Origin: Microlunatus phosphovorus NM-1
GTDB lineage: Bacteria > Actinomycetota > Actinomycetes > Propionibacteriales > Propionibacteriaceae
Assembly: GCF_000270245.1 (NCBI RefSeq)
Contig: NC_015635.1
Coordinates: 1,054,001 to 1,118,000 of the forward strand
Length of the DNA stretch: 64,000 nucleotides
Direction: 5' to 3'
A program made the position numbers and the translations under genes. Below the pieces are notes generated by a model. The model did no database searches. It worked only from the letters and a program-made list of their open reading frames with translations, and had not been told where the DNA came from. Positions 28,150 through 36,464 of the stretch are shown one piece after another (within the stretch, counting starts at the first letter, position 1; each line of letters opens with the position of its first letter).

Positions 28150-28746
28150 CTAGTCGGGCGTCGGTGACTGGGCCGAGCGAATTGCCAGCAAAGCGGCGAG
28201 TGCTGCGCGTACGTGGTCGGCGACCTCCTCCGTGGAGCGCGCGGTCAACTTGCCGTCCGCATACAGGCAGGCCATCCCATGTGCGAAGGCCCACCCGGCC
28301 GCGGCGAGCGCCTTGGCGTCGCCGCCGGGAAAGACACGAGCCATGGCGGACTCGAGCAGGGAGTGGATCCGTCCCGCGGCCTCGACGCGCTGCTCATTCC
28401 CCTCGTCGCACGCGTTGGTGAACATCACTCGGAACAGCGCCGGCCTGCGCAGGGCGAAATCGACGTAGGCCACTGCGAGATCGCCGAGATCCTCGGCTGT
28501 TGCCGGCGGCTCCTCGTGGGCGGTCAGGTCGGCCAGCAAGTCGCGTAGCCCCGCGGCTGCCAGGGCAGACTCCAGTGCGTCCCGATCGGTGAAGTGCCGA
28601 TACAACGCGGTGGGTGAGACTCCCGCTTCCCGTGACACTGCGCGCAAGGAGAACTGTTCCCCGGCCTCCAGCATGCGCATGGCCGTGGCCAGTGAGGCGG
28701 CGCGCAGGTCGCCGTGATGGTAGCCACTCTTCGTCGAAGTTGACAC
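28150..28746 (-). CDS. TetR-family transcriptional regulator
   Basis: 198 residues. The N-terminus reads YHHGDLRAASLATAMRMLEAG followed by FSLRAVSREAGVSPTALYRHF, the typical helix-turn-helix, then DRDALESALAAAG and a TetR_C_33-like ligand domain. It lies upstream of the decarboxylase-like gene on the same strand, 106 bp apart. Identical-length operator copies sit upstream of both genes, which supports autorepression and control of the decarboxylase. The ligand is unknown. Confidence 0.92.
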   Translation of the reverse strand: MSTSTKSGYHHGDLRAASLATAMRMLEAGEQFSLRAVSREAGVSPTALYRHFTDRDALESALAAAGLRDLLADLTAHEEPPATAEDLGDLAVAYVDFALRRPALFRVMFTNACDEGNEQRVEAAGRIHSLLESAMARVFPGGDAKALAAAGWAFAHGMACLYADGKLTARSTEEVADHVRAALAALLAIRSAQSPTPD

Positions 28747-28770
28747 GGTGCACGTCGCTCCTCAGCGCTT

Positions 28771-28789
28771 ATGTGAGCAACGTAAACAT
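28771..28789. promoter_or_regulatory. 19 bp TetR operator, copy 2
   Basis: ATGTGAGCAACGTAAACAT, upstream of the TetR gene. Its reverse complement differs from the copy at 28057-28075 at one position. Confidence 0.7.
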
Positions 28790-28916
28790 ATCTCATCCCG
28801 GAGGCGCTGGCCGCAGCTCGCCAGATTCCCTGGGGATTCGCTGCGTGTGACCTTGCCAGGTCGTACGCTCACCGCCATCTCCCCGCGGGGGCGGGGAGTG
28901 GGGACGGGAGGACTTG

Positions 28917-30314
28917 GTGTCGATGCGGCGGGTGCGTGACTGGCTTCGACCGGCGAGGGTAGGGCTGCTGGTGGCGGTGATCGTGCTCGCGCTGCTCAAT
29001 GTCCCGGGTTGGGTGCTGCGACTCCAAGGTCCGGCATCGCTCGATCCGCCACGGTTCCCATCGACGATCGCCAGCTATTCCTGGCACACGAACTCGCTGG
29101 CCGACGGGGAGATGGAGGCGGCGTCGTTGCTCTATCAGAACGGTGTCGGAGTGGAGTTCGGTGACAGCCCGATGGCTGTGCTGCTGGGTGCGGACGGCGC
29201 CACCTATCGGCGACTCGCTCAGGCGGAGGCTCGGTCGACGCCGATGGATCAGGGGGATCCCGGCCCGAGCGTCCTGTCACCAGACGGTACGTTCGTGGTC
29301 ATCGGCAGCTCCGGGGCCACCGGCGATATCGATGTCGTGACATTGCGCGACGGGCACCGTCGCACGCTCTCGGTGGGCGATGGTCGTACCGCGATGCCGG
29401 CCGCGATCGGGCCGGACTCTCAAACAGTCCTGCTCGCGGTGAGCGATGAAGAGGTGAACAGATATGCCGAGGGGGAGCGCCTTGGGCTGGCCAGCATCGA
29501 TCTGGCCACTGGTCGTATGCGGGAGTATCCCGGCATCAGCGACGTCGGAGGAGCTGCGCTGTCGCCGGATGGGAATCGCATCGCGATCATCCGCGGTGAC
29601 ACCTTCGAGGTGATTGATGCCGACTCTGGCCGGCGCATCACGCAGCTCCCGGTCGAGATCGAGCGCGACTCTCGTTGCTACGAGGACGAGGGATACGAGG
29701 ACGAGGGATACGAGGACGAAACCGTGGACGACGGTGAGGAGAGCGAGGACGGTGAGGAGGCGGAGACGAGTCCCGACGCCGAGAATGGCGCGACTGCTGA
29801 TGACGCGAGTGAGGATGACGATGGCTACACCTGCCCCGAGCTCAGCCTGGATGGTGATGCCTGGTCGCCCGACGGACGTCGGATCGCGGCGACCCTGGGT
29901 ACCACGGTCCTCGTCGCGGATTTCTCCGGTGCCGAGCCATCGCTTCGGCGGTTGCCGCTGGAGACACCTGACTACTGGGGAGCCGTGCTCGGCTGGCGCG
30001 ATGACTCGACGGTTCTTGTGCATGCACCAACTGACGGCGACGCGAACAACGCCGAGCTGCTCTGGGTTGACGTCGTGAACGGCAGCTGGCAGACCTTTGC
30101 GACCTATCGGCCCAACTTCACCGGTGCAGCAATGGCGTCCGTCGACGCGGCCCGTGACCTGATCCCGCGGTGGCAGGTCGAGTCGCGGCCCGTCGACCGC
30201 GGTCCGTTGCCGTGGTGGGCCGCCCTCTTGCGTGCGGTGGCTGCCGGCCTCCTGGCGATGCTGCTCACTGCCGTCGTGCGACGCCGGCTGCTTCGGCCGG
30301 GCGCGCCGCACTGA
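28917..30314 (+). CDS. Membrane-anchored beta-propeller-like protein with acidic loop, function unknown
   Basis: 465 residues. One hydrophobic segment near residues 16-34 (LLVAVIVLALLNVPGWVL) and another near the C-terminus (WWAALLRAVAAGLLAMLLTAVV) would place the middle outside the cell. The middle has repeated TolB/WD40-like blades: SVLSPDGTFVVIGSS, AALSPDGNRIAIIRG and DAWSPDGRRIAATLG. Between two cysteines (Cys254 in SRCYEDEG and the Cys of GYTCPEL) lies a loop of about 50 residues made mostly of Asp and Glu, partly coded by a 15 bp tandem repeat. The GTG at 28917 follows GGGAGG. No enzyme motif seen; cation binding or cell-wall sensing is a guess. Confidence 0.75.
   Translation: MSMRRVRDWLRPARVGLLVAVIVLALLNVPGWVLRLQGPASLDPPRFPSTIASYSWHTNSLADGEMEAASLLYQNGVGVEFGDSPMAVLLGADGATYRRLAQAEARSTPMDQGDPGPSVLSPDGTFVVIGSSGATGDIDVVTLRDGHRRTLSVGDGRTAMPAAIGPDSQTVLLAVSDEEVNRYAEGERLGLASIDLATGRMREYPGISDVGGAALSPDGNRIAIIRGDTFEVIDADSGRRITQLPVEIERDSRCYEDEGYEDEGYEDETVDDGEESEDGEEAETSPDAENGATADDASEDDDGYTCPELSLDGDAWSPDGRRIAATLGTTVLVADFSGAEPSLRRLPLETPDYWGAVLGWRDDSTVLVHAPTDGDANNAELLWVDVVNGSWQTFATYRPNFTGAAMASVDAARDLIPRWQVESRPVDRGPLPWWAALLRAVAAGLLAMLLTAVVRRRLLRPGAPH
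29679..29723. repeat. Three 15 bp tandem repeats coding YEDEG units
   Basis: Two exact copies followed by a third that diverges at its end. They code the start of the acidic extracellular loop. Confidence 0.85.
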
Positions 30315-30423
30315 CTGTCAGCAGGGTGGCATTGACAGGGCCTCCCACCGTCGCTGCTCGGCTGGTTGAGTAGGCCGGGGACCTGACCAGTCCCGGACAG
30401 CGAGCAGTCGGAGGAGAGAATCG

Positions 30424-31440
30424 ATGCGCGGAACGATCTTGTACGGACCAGGCGATGTGCGAGTCGAGGACCGGCCCGATCCGGTGATCAAGGAACCCAC
30501 TGACGCGGTGATCCGGACGGTCGCGACCTGCGTCTGCGGCTCGGACCTGTGGCCGTACCGCGGGATCGACCAGCTCGCCAAGCCACGGCCGTACGGACAC
30601 GAGTACGTCGGCATCGTCGAAGAGGTCGGCGAGCGGGTCACCACGCTGACGCCCGGGCAGTTCGTGGTCGGCGGCTTCTATGCCTCCGACGGCACCTGTG
30701 CCCACTGCCGCGCCGGTTTCCAGTTCTCCTGCGTCAACTCCAGCCCGTTCGACGGCTGCCAGTCCGAGCTGATCCGGATTCCGCAGGCGGATGGCACCTT
30801 GTTCGCCACCCCGACGTTGCCGGACGAGGAACTGATCCCGAGCTTGCTCGCCCTGTCGGATGTGATGAGCACCGGTTGGCATGCCGCGGTCAGTGCGAAC
30901 GTCCAGTCGGGTGCGACAGTGGTCGTGGTGGGCGATGGGGCCGTCGGACTCTGCGCGGTGCTTGCCGCCCGCGAGCTGGGTGCCGAGCGGATCATCGCGA
31001 TGAGCCGGCACGAGTCCCGGCAGCGGATCGCCACCGATTTCGGTGCCACCGACATCGTTGAGACCCGCGGTGACGAGGGAGTCGCCGCGGTCATGGAGCT
31101 GACCGATGGCGTTGGCGCGGACGCGGTCTGTGAGGCGGTCGGCACCGGGGAATCGATGACTCAGGCGGTACGGGTGGTCCGACCCGGTGGCATGGTCGGG
31201 GTCGTCGGCGTGCCGCACGGCGTGGAGTTGCCGCTGCGACAGATGTTCTTCGGCAATGTCGGAGTCAAAGGTGGCCCGGCGTCGGTGGCTCAGTATCTGC
31301 CGACACTGCTGGACAAGGTGCTCAGCCGGCAGATCGAGCCGGGCAAGGTGTTCGATCTGGAGTTGCCGCTGGAGCAGGTCGCCGAGGCGTACGCGGCGAT
31401 GGACGAGCGTCGTGCGATCAAGGTCCTGCTTCGGCCCTGA
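30424..31440 (+). CDS. Zinc-dependent alcohol dehydrogenase (MDR superfamily)
   Basis: 338 residues. Catalytic-zinc residues are in TCVCGSDLWPYRG and YGHEYVGIVEEVG. The structural-zinc lobe has Cys residues in DGTCAHCRAGFQFSC. The nucleotide fold shows VVVVGDGAVGLCAVLAARELGA, in part. It oxidises an alcohol or reduces an aldehyde with NAD(P). The ATG at 30424 is preceded by GGAGGAGAG. It stands alone, followed by a strong terminator and then a carboxymuconolactone-decarboxylase-type gene. The substrate is unknown. Confidence 0.9.
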   Translation: MRGTILYGPGDVRVEDRPDPVIKEPTDAVIRTVATCVCGSDLWPYRGIDQLAKPRPYGHEYVGIVEEVGERVTTLTPGQFVVGGFYASDGTCAHCRAGFQFSCVNSSPFDGCQSELIRIPQADGTLFATPTLPDEELIPSLLALSDVMSTGWHAAVSANVQSGATVVVVGDGAVGLCAVLAARELGAERIIAMSRHESRQRIATDFGATDIVETRGDEGVAAVMELTDGVGADAVCEAVGTGESMTQAVRVVRPGGMVGVVGVPHGVELPLRQMFFGNVGVKGGPASVAQYLPTLLDKVLSRQIEPGKVFDLELPLEQVAEAYAAMDERRAIKVLLRP

Positions 31441-31459
31441 TGTGCTATTCCGGCACAAG

Positions 31460-31500
31460 CTGCGTGTTCGTCTCCGATGACGGTGACGAACACGCAGTTT
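31460..31500 (+). terminator. Rho-independent terminator after the alcohol dehydrogenase gene
   Basis: Perfect 13 bp stem CTGCGTGTTCGTC / GACGAACACGCAG (31460-31472, 31485-31497) with a 12-base loop, followed by TTT. Confidence 0.75.
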
Positions 31501-31552
31501 GTTGCCGCTGAACGACCGAATCTGTAGCAACGACGAAGAGGAAGGCATGCTC

Positions 31553-32275
31553 ATGGCGTATCTCGATGACTACCCGACCCTGGCGACAACGGATCCGGAG
31601 CTGGTCGAGTATGTCGACCGCTTCGTCGCCGAGGAGGTGCTGCCGCACGGCAGCCTCGATGATCGGACACGGCTGATCGTCCAGCTCGCCGCGCTGATCG
31701 CCGGTCAGGCACACGGCGCGTACCGGGTGCTGCTCGGCACTGTGCTCGCATCCGGGGTCAGCCCGGTGGAGGTGCGGGAGATCGTCTATCAGGCGGTCCC
31801 GTACGTCGGGTTGGGCAAGGCGCTCGACGCCCTGACCATCACCAACGAGGTCTTCGTCGAGCGAGGTGTCGCGCTGCCGCTGCCGGCACAGTCGACCACG
31901 ACCCCGGCAAACCGGCTGGCTCGCGGGCGCCAGGTGCAGGGTGAGGTGGTAGGGCACGCCGGGGTCGACGCGATGTATGCCAATGCACCGGCTGATCTGG
32001 CCCACATCCAGGTCTATCTGTCCGGTAACTGCTTCGGTGACCACCTGACCAGGACCGGGCTCGACCTGCCTACGCGCGAGCTGATCACGTTCGCGTTCCT
32101 GGTCGCCCAAGGCGGCTGCGATCCGCAGGTGAAGGGCCACGTCCGGGGCAACCTGAATGTCGGCAACGACCGGGCTCGGCTGATCGACGTCGTCACCCAG
32201 CTGCTGCCGTACATCGGCTATCCGCGCTCGTTGAACGCGATCAATGCGATCAACGAGGTCATTCCTCCCGCCTAA
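31553..32275 (+). CDS. Carboxymuconolactone decarboxylase-family protein with two CMD domains
   Basis: 240 residues made of two AhpD/CMD-like helical repeats. The first spans about residues 15-100 (LDDRTRLIVQLAALIAGQAHGAYRVL, in part) and the second about 125-235 (LPTRELITFAFLVAQGGCDPQVKGH). The redox CxxC of AhpD is absent; the second domain has a single Cys, so a decarboxylase-like or unknown role is more likely than peroxidase. The ATG at 31553 is better spaced from GAGGAAGG than the ATG at 31547. It converges with the IclR gene. Confidence 0.85.
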   Translation: MAYLDDYPTLATTDPELVEYVDRFVAEEVLPHGSLDDRTRLIVQLAALIAGQAHGAYRVLLGTVLASGVSPVEVREIVYQAVPYVGLGKALDALTITNEVFVERGVALPLPAQSTTTPANRLARGRQVQGEVVGHAGVDAMYANAPADLAHIQVYLSGNCFGDHLTRTGLDLPTRELITFAFLVAQGGCDPQVKGHVRGNLNVGNDRARLIDVVTQLLPYIGYPRSLNAINAINEVIPPA

Positions 32276-32280
32276 CGACC

Positions 32281-33063
32281 TCAGCCGGGTTTGGGCTGGC
32301 CGTTGCGCTGGGAGATCTCGTCGGCCGCCTCGATCACCGCCGGCGCGAGAGCGGGGATGGTCTCGGCGTTGATCCGGAAGTTGGGGCCGGAGATCGAGAT
32401 GGCGCCCACGACCTGACCATTCATGTCGCGGATCGGCGCGGCGATGGCCGCCAGGCCGATCTCGAACTCCTCCATCGTGGCGGCGAAGCCCTGGTCGCGT
32501 ACCTGCGCCAGCTCGGCTTCCAGTTCCCGCCGACCGGTGATCGTGTGCTCGGTGAATCGCTGTCCGGGCCGCTCGAAGTACGCGGCGCGCTGCTCTGCCG
32601 GCATGAACGCCAAGAAGATCTTGCCGGAGGAGGTGGCGTGCATCGGGGTGCGCTTGCCCGCCCAGTTGACGCTGGTCACAGAGGCCGCTCCGATCACCTG
32701 ATCGAGGCTCAGCACCGAGTCGCCGTCCGCGATATCGACGCTCGCGCTCTCGCCGACTCGTTCGGCCAGATCCTCGCAGATCCTGCGGCTCACCTGGGAC
32801 AGATCGAGCTTGCGGGACGCGCCGGCGGCGAGCTGCACCACCCCGTAGCCCAGCTGATAGCGGCCGCGTGCGCCGGTCTGGTCGACCAACCCGCGGGCCT
32901 CGAGCGTGTACAGCAACCGGAACACGGTTGACTTGTGAATGCCCAATTCGTTGGCGACATCGGTCACCGCCGTCGGACCGCGACGAGCCAGCACCTGCAG
33001 GATCGACACCGCCCGGTCGACGGAGTGCACCGACATGTCTCGCTTGGCGGCACCGTCTCCCAT
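32281..33063 (-). CDS. IclR-family transcriptional regulator
   Basis: 260 residues. The N-terminal winged helix is clear (SVDRAVSILQVLARRGPTAV and ANELGIHKSTVFRLLYTLE), followed by the IclR effector domain (GKRTPMHATSSGKIFLAFM, then GFAATMEEFEIGLAAIAAPI). IclR proteins control aromatic and other carbon catabolic operons as repressors or activators. A palindrome of IclR type (TGTTTCGCA-A-TGCGGAACA) lies upstream of the Rieske oxygenase gene at 38943, so this protein may control betaine demethylation. That link is inference. Confidence 0.92.
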   Translation of the reverse strand: MGDGAAKRDMSVHSVDRAVSILQVLARRGPTAVTDVANELGIHKSTVFRLLYTLEARGLVDQTGARGRYQLGYGVVQLAAGASRKLDLSQVSRRICEDLAERVGESASVDIADGDSVLSLDQVIGAASVTSVNWAGKRTPMHATSSGKIFLAFMPAEQRAAYFERPGQRFTEHTITGRRELEAELAQVRDQGFAATMEEFEIGLAAIAAPIRDMNGQVVGAISISGPNFRINAETIPALAPAVIEAADEISQRNGQPKPG

Positions 33064-33088
33064 GGTGAAACTCTATGCGACCCAATCC

Positions 33089-33163
33089 CCACTTCGCACC
33101 ATTTCGGTCTACTTCGCATGGGGTCTACCTGGTGCGCAGTAGCAGGGAAATGGTGCGAAGTGG
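33089..33163. repeat. 75 bp imperfect palindromic repeat, copy 1
   Basis: A perfect 17 bp outer stem, CCACTTCGCACCATTTC (33089-33105) with its complement at 33147-33163, encloses a smaller dyad and the segment TGGGGTCTACCTGGTGCGCA. A related copy with inverted centre lies at 61100-61172. It is intergenic, between the IclR and DapA-like genes. Confidence 0.8.
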
Positions 33164-33242
33164 AGGGAGGGAGGGGCGCCGGGTCGGGACTGAGTTGGCG
33201 CGGAGTGGGAATCGACGGGACCGCGAAGCCGAAGTAGTCGAG

Positions 33243-34133
33243 CTACGAACGGAAGGCGGAGGCCAGCTCGGTGATCCGGGCGGCATCTGCCGGGTCGAGC
33301 GGGGAGATCGGCTCGCGGGTCGGACCGGCGGGGAAGCCGACGACGTCGAGAGCCAGCTTGACCGCGGCGACGTAGTTGACCGAGAGCGAGCCGTCCAGCA
33401 GCGGGTAGATCCGCGCCCAGGCCTGGCGAGCAGCCGCCAGGTCCCCGGCCTGAATGGCGTCGTAGACGGCGACGATCTCGGCCGGGATGACGTTGGCGGT
33501 GCCGGCCATCACGCCCGCCGAGCCGGAGGCCAGCGAGGACAGGATCAGGCTGTCCCAGCCGAGGAAGAGCCCGAGTCGGTCGCCGTAGTAGTGGATCAGC
33601 TGCGCGGCCTGCGCCATGTCGGGGGTGGTGTTCTTGATGTAGCGGATGTTCTCCACCGAATCGGCGAGCTCGGCGACCAGGCTTGGCGGCAGATCGACGC
33701 CGGTGGCACCTGGCAGGTTGTAGATCATCACCGGGATCTGCACGGAGCTGGCGACCCGACGCAGATAGTGAGCGGTCTCGTCCAGCGACAGCGGCTCGTA
33801 GAACGGTGCGACCGGCATCACCACGCTGGCGCCGACGGACTCGGCATGCTGAGACAAGGCGATGGCCTCGGTGACGCTGGTCGAGCCGGTCTGCGCGACC
33901 ACAGGCACGCGGCCGGCGGCGTGGTCGACGACGGTCTCCACGACCTGACGGCGCTCGTCAGAGCTCAGGGCGCTGAACTCGCCGGTGGAGCCGCAGGCGA
34001 CGACGCCGTGTACGCCGCCGTCGATCGTGCGATCGACCAAGGCGCGGAGGGTCGGCACATCGAGGGCGCCATCGGCGGTGAACGGGGTGGCCAGGGCGAC
34101 GAGTACGCCGTGCAGTGCGGTGTCGGAGGTCAT
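33243..34133 (-). CDS. Dihydrodipicolinate synthase-family aldolase/lyase (DapA/NanA type)
   Basis: A 296-residue class I aldolase TIM barrel. It has the GSTGEFSALS phosphate-like loop motif, the catalytic Tyr in VMIYNLPGATG and the Schiff-base Lys in IRYIKNTTPD. True DapA is usually a housekeeping gene elsewhere; here the neighbours are catabolic regulators and a FAD oxidase, so a lyase, deaminase or dehydratase for a keto acid is more likely. It is followed by the FAD oxidase on the same strand with a 112 bp gap that holds nothing recognisable. Confidence 0.88.
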   Translation of the reverse strand: MTSDTALHGVLVALATPFTADGALDVPTLRALVDRTIDGGVHGVVACGSTGEFSALSSDERRQVVETVVDHAAGRVPVVAQTGSTSVTEAIALSQHAESVGASVVMPVAPFYEPLSLDETAHYLRRVASSVQIPVMIYNLPGATGVDLPPSLVAELADSVENIRYIKNTTPDMAQAAQLIHYYGDRLGLFLGWDSLILSSLASGSAGVMAGTANVIPAEIVAVYDAIQAGDLAAARQAWARIYPLLDGSLSVNYVAAVKLALDVVGFPAGPTREPISPLDPADAARITELASAFRS

Positions 34134-34245
34134 GAGCGGAGGGTCCTTCCGGGGTTGAATGAGGCTCGGTGGGTAGTCGGTTGTGGGGCTGTGTACGCGA
34201 ACTGGCGGTGGTGCGCGGGCTGGTCGAGAAGCGACCCGCGGACTC

Positions 34246-35634
34246 TTAATCCGCTGCGTGCTGGGTGATGGCGGGGACGTGGCGCTGGCGATCGGTCGCC
34301 AGCAGGCTGGCCGCCTCCTGCGCGGCGGCGAAGCCCGAGGTGATCGCAGACTCGGTATACAAGGTGCCGAGGTAGTCGCCGGCCAGGAACACCCGGCTCG
34401 AGGGACGGGTCAGGATCGGCTGTAGCTTGGCCCGGCCCGGCGCGCAGTAGGGCGAGCCGTCCTGCCAACGGGAGGCGTTGGCCTCGACCACGCTGTCGGC
34501 GAATCCATGGCCGAGCACCTCTTCCAGGTCGGCGAGGTGGGTGTTGACGATCTCCTCGTCGGACTTGTCGAGCAGAGCTCGGCCGAGGCTGGCGGGAGAG
34601 AAGGTCATGATGCTGCCGCCGGGCTGGCGGACCGACTCGCTGCCGCGCACGATGCTGGCCTGGTTGAGGGCGATGGCGAACGACCGCTTGGGGCAGGCGA
34701 TGGCGTACACGTCGTCCCAAGGACGAGCCGAGGTCTCGTTGGTCAGGAACGCTGCCGACACGTGCGGGCCGTAGACGATCTGGCCGAGCGCGCCGCGTAC
34801 CTCTTCCGGCAGGTCGACGGCCACCCGATGGGAGACCGTGGCTGGGGTTGCCAGCACGACCGTACGCGCCTCCACCTCGTGATCGGCATCGCCTTGGCGA
34901 TACCGCACCACGACGGAGTCGCGTCGGTGCACGATCTCCTGCACCTGAGCGCCGAGTTGTACGCGATTGCCGAGAGCCACGGCGACGGCCTCGGTCAGGG
35001 TCGACGGTCCGCCGACGATGCCGCGGCCGAGTCCTTGTCCGCCGCTCAGCACCAGGCTGAAATAGCCGATGCCCGACCCGGCGGAGATCTGGTCCATGTC
35101 GCCGGCCGAGCGGGTCACCGTGACCTTGAACAGCTCCGCGGCATCGGAGGGGATATCGCCGACGAAGTCGGCGAAGGTCCGCTCGTTCTCGAAGTCGTAG
35201 ATCCGCTGCTGTCGCTGGGCGCCGGACTCGCCGGGCCGCTGGCGGACCACGCGGGAATACCGGAGCACCGCGGCGGCGATCTTCGCGCCGGAGGTGAACA
35301 CGGCCGCTCGGTTGGCCATCGACATCGGCACCCGGAGGGGATAGGTCTCGATCCGCCCACTCGGGACGAAGGCGCCGTTCATCGACAGCGCCTTCAACGA
35401 GCCAGGAACATCGACGGCGGTGACGCCGACCTCGTGCAGCAGGTCGTCGGTCGAGCTGCCCGGGCCGGCGAGCACATGGGCGCCCCAGTTGAGCCAATAG
35501 GCTCCCCGTCGCTCCGATCGGATGCGACCGCCGACGCGATGATCGGCCTCCAGCAGAACCGAGTCCCAGTGGCGCAATCGCCAAGCGGCTGCCAGCCCGG
35601 CAATACCGCCGCCGACGATGACGACGTCTCTCAT
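34246..35634 (-). CDS. FAD-dependent amine oxidase/protoporphyrinogen-oxidase-like protein
   Basis: 462 residues. The N-terminal dinucleotide motif VVIVGGGIAGLAAAWRLRHW and the following LLEADHRVGGRIRSER place it in the flavin amine oxidase/UDP-galactopyranose mutase-like superfamily. The C-terminal FAD motif is VFLAGDYLGTLYTESAITSG. The ATG at 35634 is chosen because AAGGGG is 6 bp upstream; an ATG at 35640 also exists. It lies between a DapA-like gene and a GntR regulator, which suggests a catabolic oxidase. The substrate is unknown. Confidence 0.82.
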   Translation of the reverse strand: MRDVVIVGGGIAGLAAAWRLRHWDSVLLEADHRVGGRIRSERRGAYWLNWGAHVLAGPGSSTDDLLHEVGVTAVDVPGSLKALSMNGAFVPSGRIETYPLRVPMSMANRAAVFTSGAKIAAAVLRYSRVVRQRPGESGAQRQQRIYDFENERTFADFVGDIPSDAAELFKVTVTRSAGDMDQISAGSGIGYFSLVLSGGQGLGRGIVGGPSTLTEAVAVALGNRVQLGAQVQEIVHRRDSVVVRYRQGDADHEVEARTVVLATPATVSHRVAVDLPEEVRGALGQIVYGPHVSAAFLTNETSARPWDDVYAIACPKRSFAIALNQASIVRGSESVRQPGGSIMTFSPASLGRALLDKSDEEIVNTHLADLEEVLGHGFADSVVEANASRWQDGSPYCAPGRAKLQPILTRPSSRVFLAGDYLGTLYTESAITSGFAAAQEAASLLATDRQRHVPAITQHAAD

Positions 35635-35673
35635 GAGCATCCCCTTAGCTCGGTCACATCACTGGACCGACAA

Positions 35674-35685
35674 CTGATATTTCAG
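35674..35685. promoter_or_regulatory. Dyad CTGA-TATT-TCAG upstream of the FAD oxidase
   Basis: Short palindrome 40 bp upstream of the oxidase start. The neighbouring GntR protein is a possible binder. Weak evidence. Confidence 0.3.
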
Positions 35686-35782
35686 AACGTAGATCACCCG
35701 ATGTCGGGTGTCAATAGTGCGCAGTTGGTCTGTAGGTCGGCGCCTCAGCGAAGCAACCAGGTCAGCGAATCGACTCAGTGCT

Positions 35783-36418
35783 TCAGCGAATCAACAGGGA
35801 CCGGACGGCGACGGAGTAGTCGCCGAGATGGGCCCGGGCGGCCAGTGTCGCAGCCTCCGCATCGCCGGCCACGATTGCCGCCACCACCTCCTGCTGATCG
35901 CGTCCCACCGAATGCTGCCTGGGGACCCGCCGCAGGCCGTAGTGCCAGATGCGCATCATCAAGTTGAGGTACTGCGTGAGGCTGGCCTCGAGATACGGAT
36001 TGTGCGCCGCGACGTAGACCGCCTTGTGAATCTCGTAGTCCAGCAGGTGGTACTCGCTGGTGATGTGGTTCATCCGATCGTCGTCGAGCCGCGCGGCCAA
36101 CGTGGACAGTGCGTCACGCTCGTCCGGTGTCGCCCGCGCGGCCGCGAGCGCCGCCGCCAGCCCTTCCAGGTTCAGCCGGATCTCGGTCAGCCACTGCTCG
36201 TCGCTGACGGTGATCTCGGCGACGAACGTGCCTCGACGCGGATAGGTGACGACCAGCCGCTCGAGGGTGAGCCGCTTGAGCGCATCACGGATCGGGGACA
36301 TGCTCATCCCCAGCTCTGCGCTCAACTCCTTGTCGTCCAGTGGTGCGCCCGGTTCGACTCGGAGGAAGACGATGTCGTCGCGAATCCGCTCGTACGCCTG
36401 CTCAGCCAACCCGACCAC
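35783..36418 (-). CDS. GntR-family regulator, FadR/FCD subfamily
   Basis: 211 residues. The winged helix runs over residues 4-70 (AYERIRDDIVFLRVEPGAPL, then AELGMSMSPIRDALKRLTLE). The C-terminal FCD domain shows the metal/ligand His pattern in DYEIHKAVYVAAHNPYLE and HLGDYS. Such regulators respond to organic acids. The start is the GTG at 36418. It lies between the FAD oxidase and the Rieske reductase genes on the same strand and may control either. Confidence 0.9.
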   Translation of the reverse strand: MVGLAEQAYERIRDDIVFLRVEPGAPLDDKELSAELGMSMSPIRDALKRLTLERLVVTYPRRGTFVAEITVSDEQWLTEIRLNLEGLAAALAAARATPDERDALSTLAARLDDDRMNHITSEYHLLDYEIHKAVYVAAHNPYLEASLTQYLNLMMRIWHYGLRRVPRQHSVGRDQQEVVAAIVAGDAEAATLAARAHLGDYSVAVRSLLIR

Positions 36419-36464
36419 GCCATGAGGATAAGTCAGTGTTGAGCTGATAGCTGGGGTCGACAGG

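Noticed and set aside
33061-33240. A small protein-coding gene across the palindromic repeat
   Set aside because: Frames here only arise from the repeat itself; similar peptide text appears at the other repeat copy, so it is repeat DNA, not a gene family.
35741-35800. Three TCAGCGAA words in a short stretch before the GntR gene end
   Set aside because: Short and partly within coding sequence; no conserved spacing, so likely chance.
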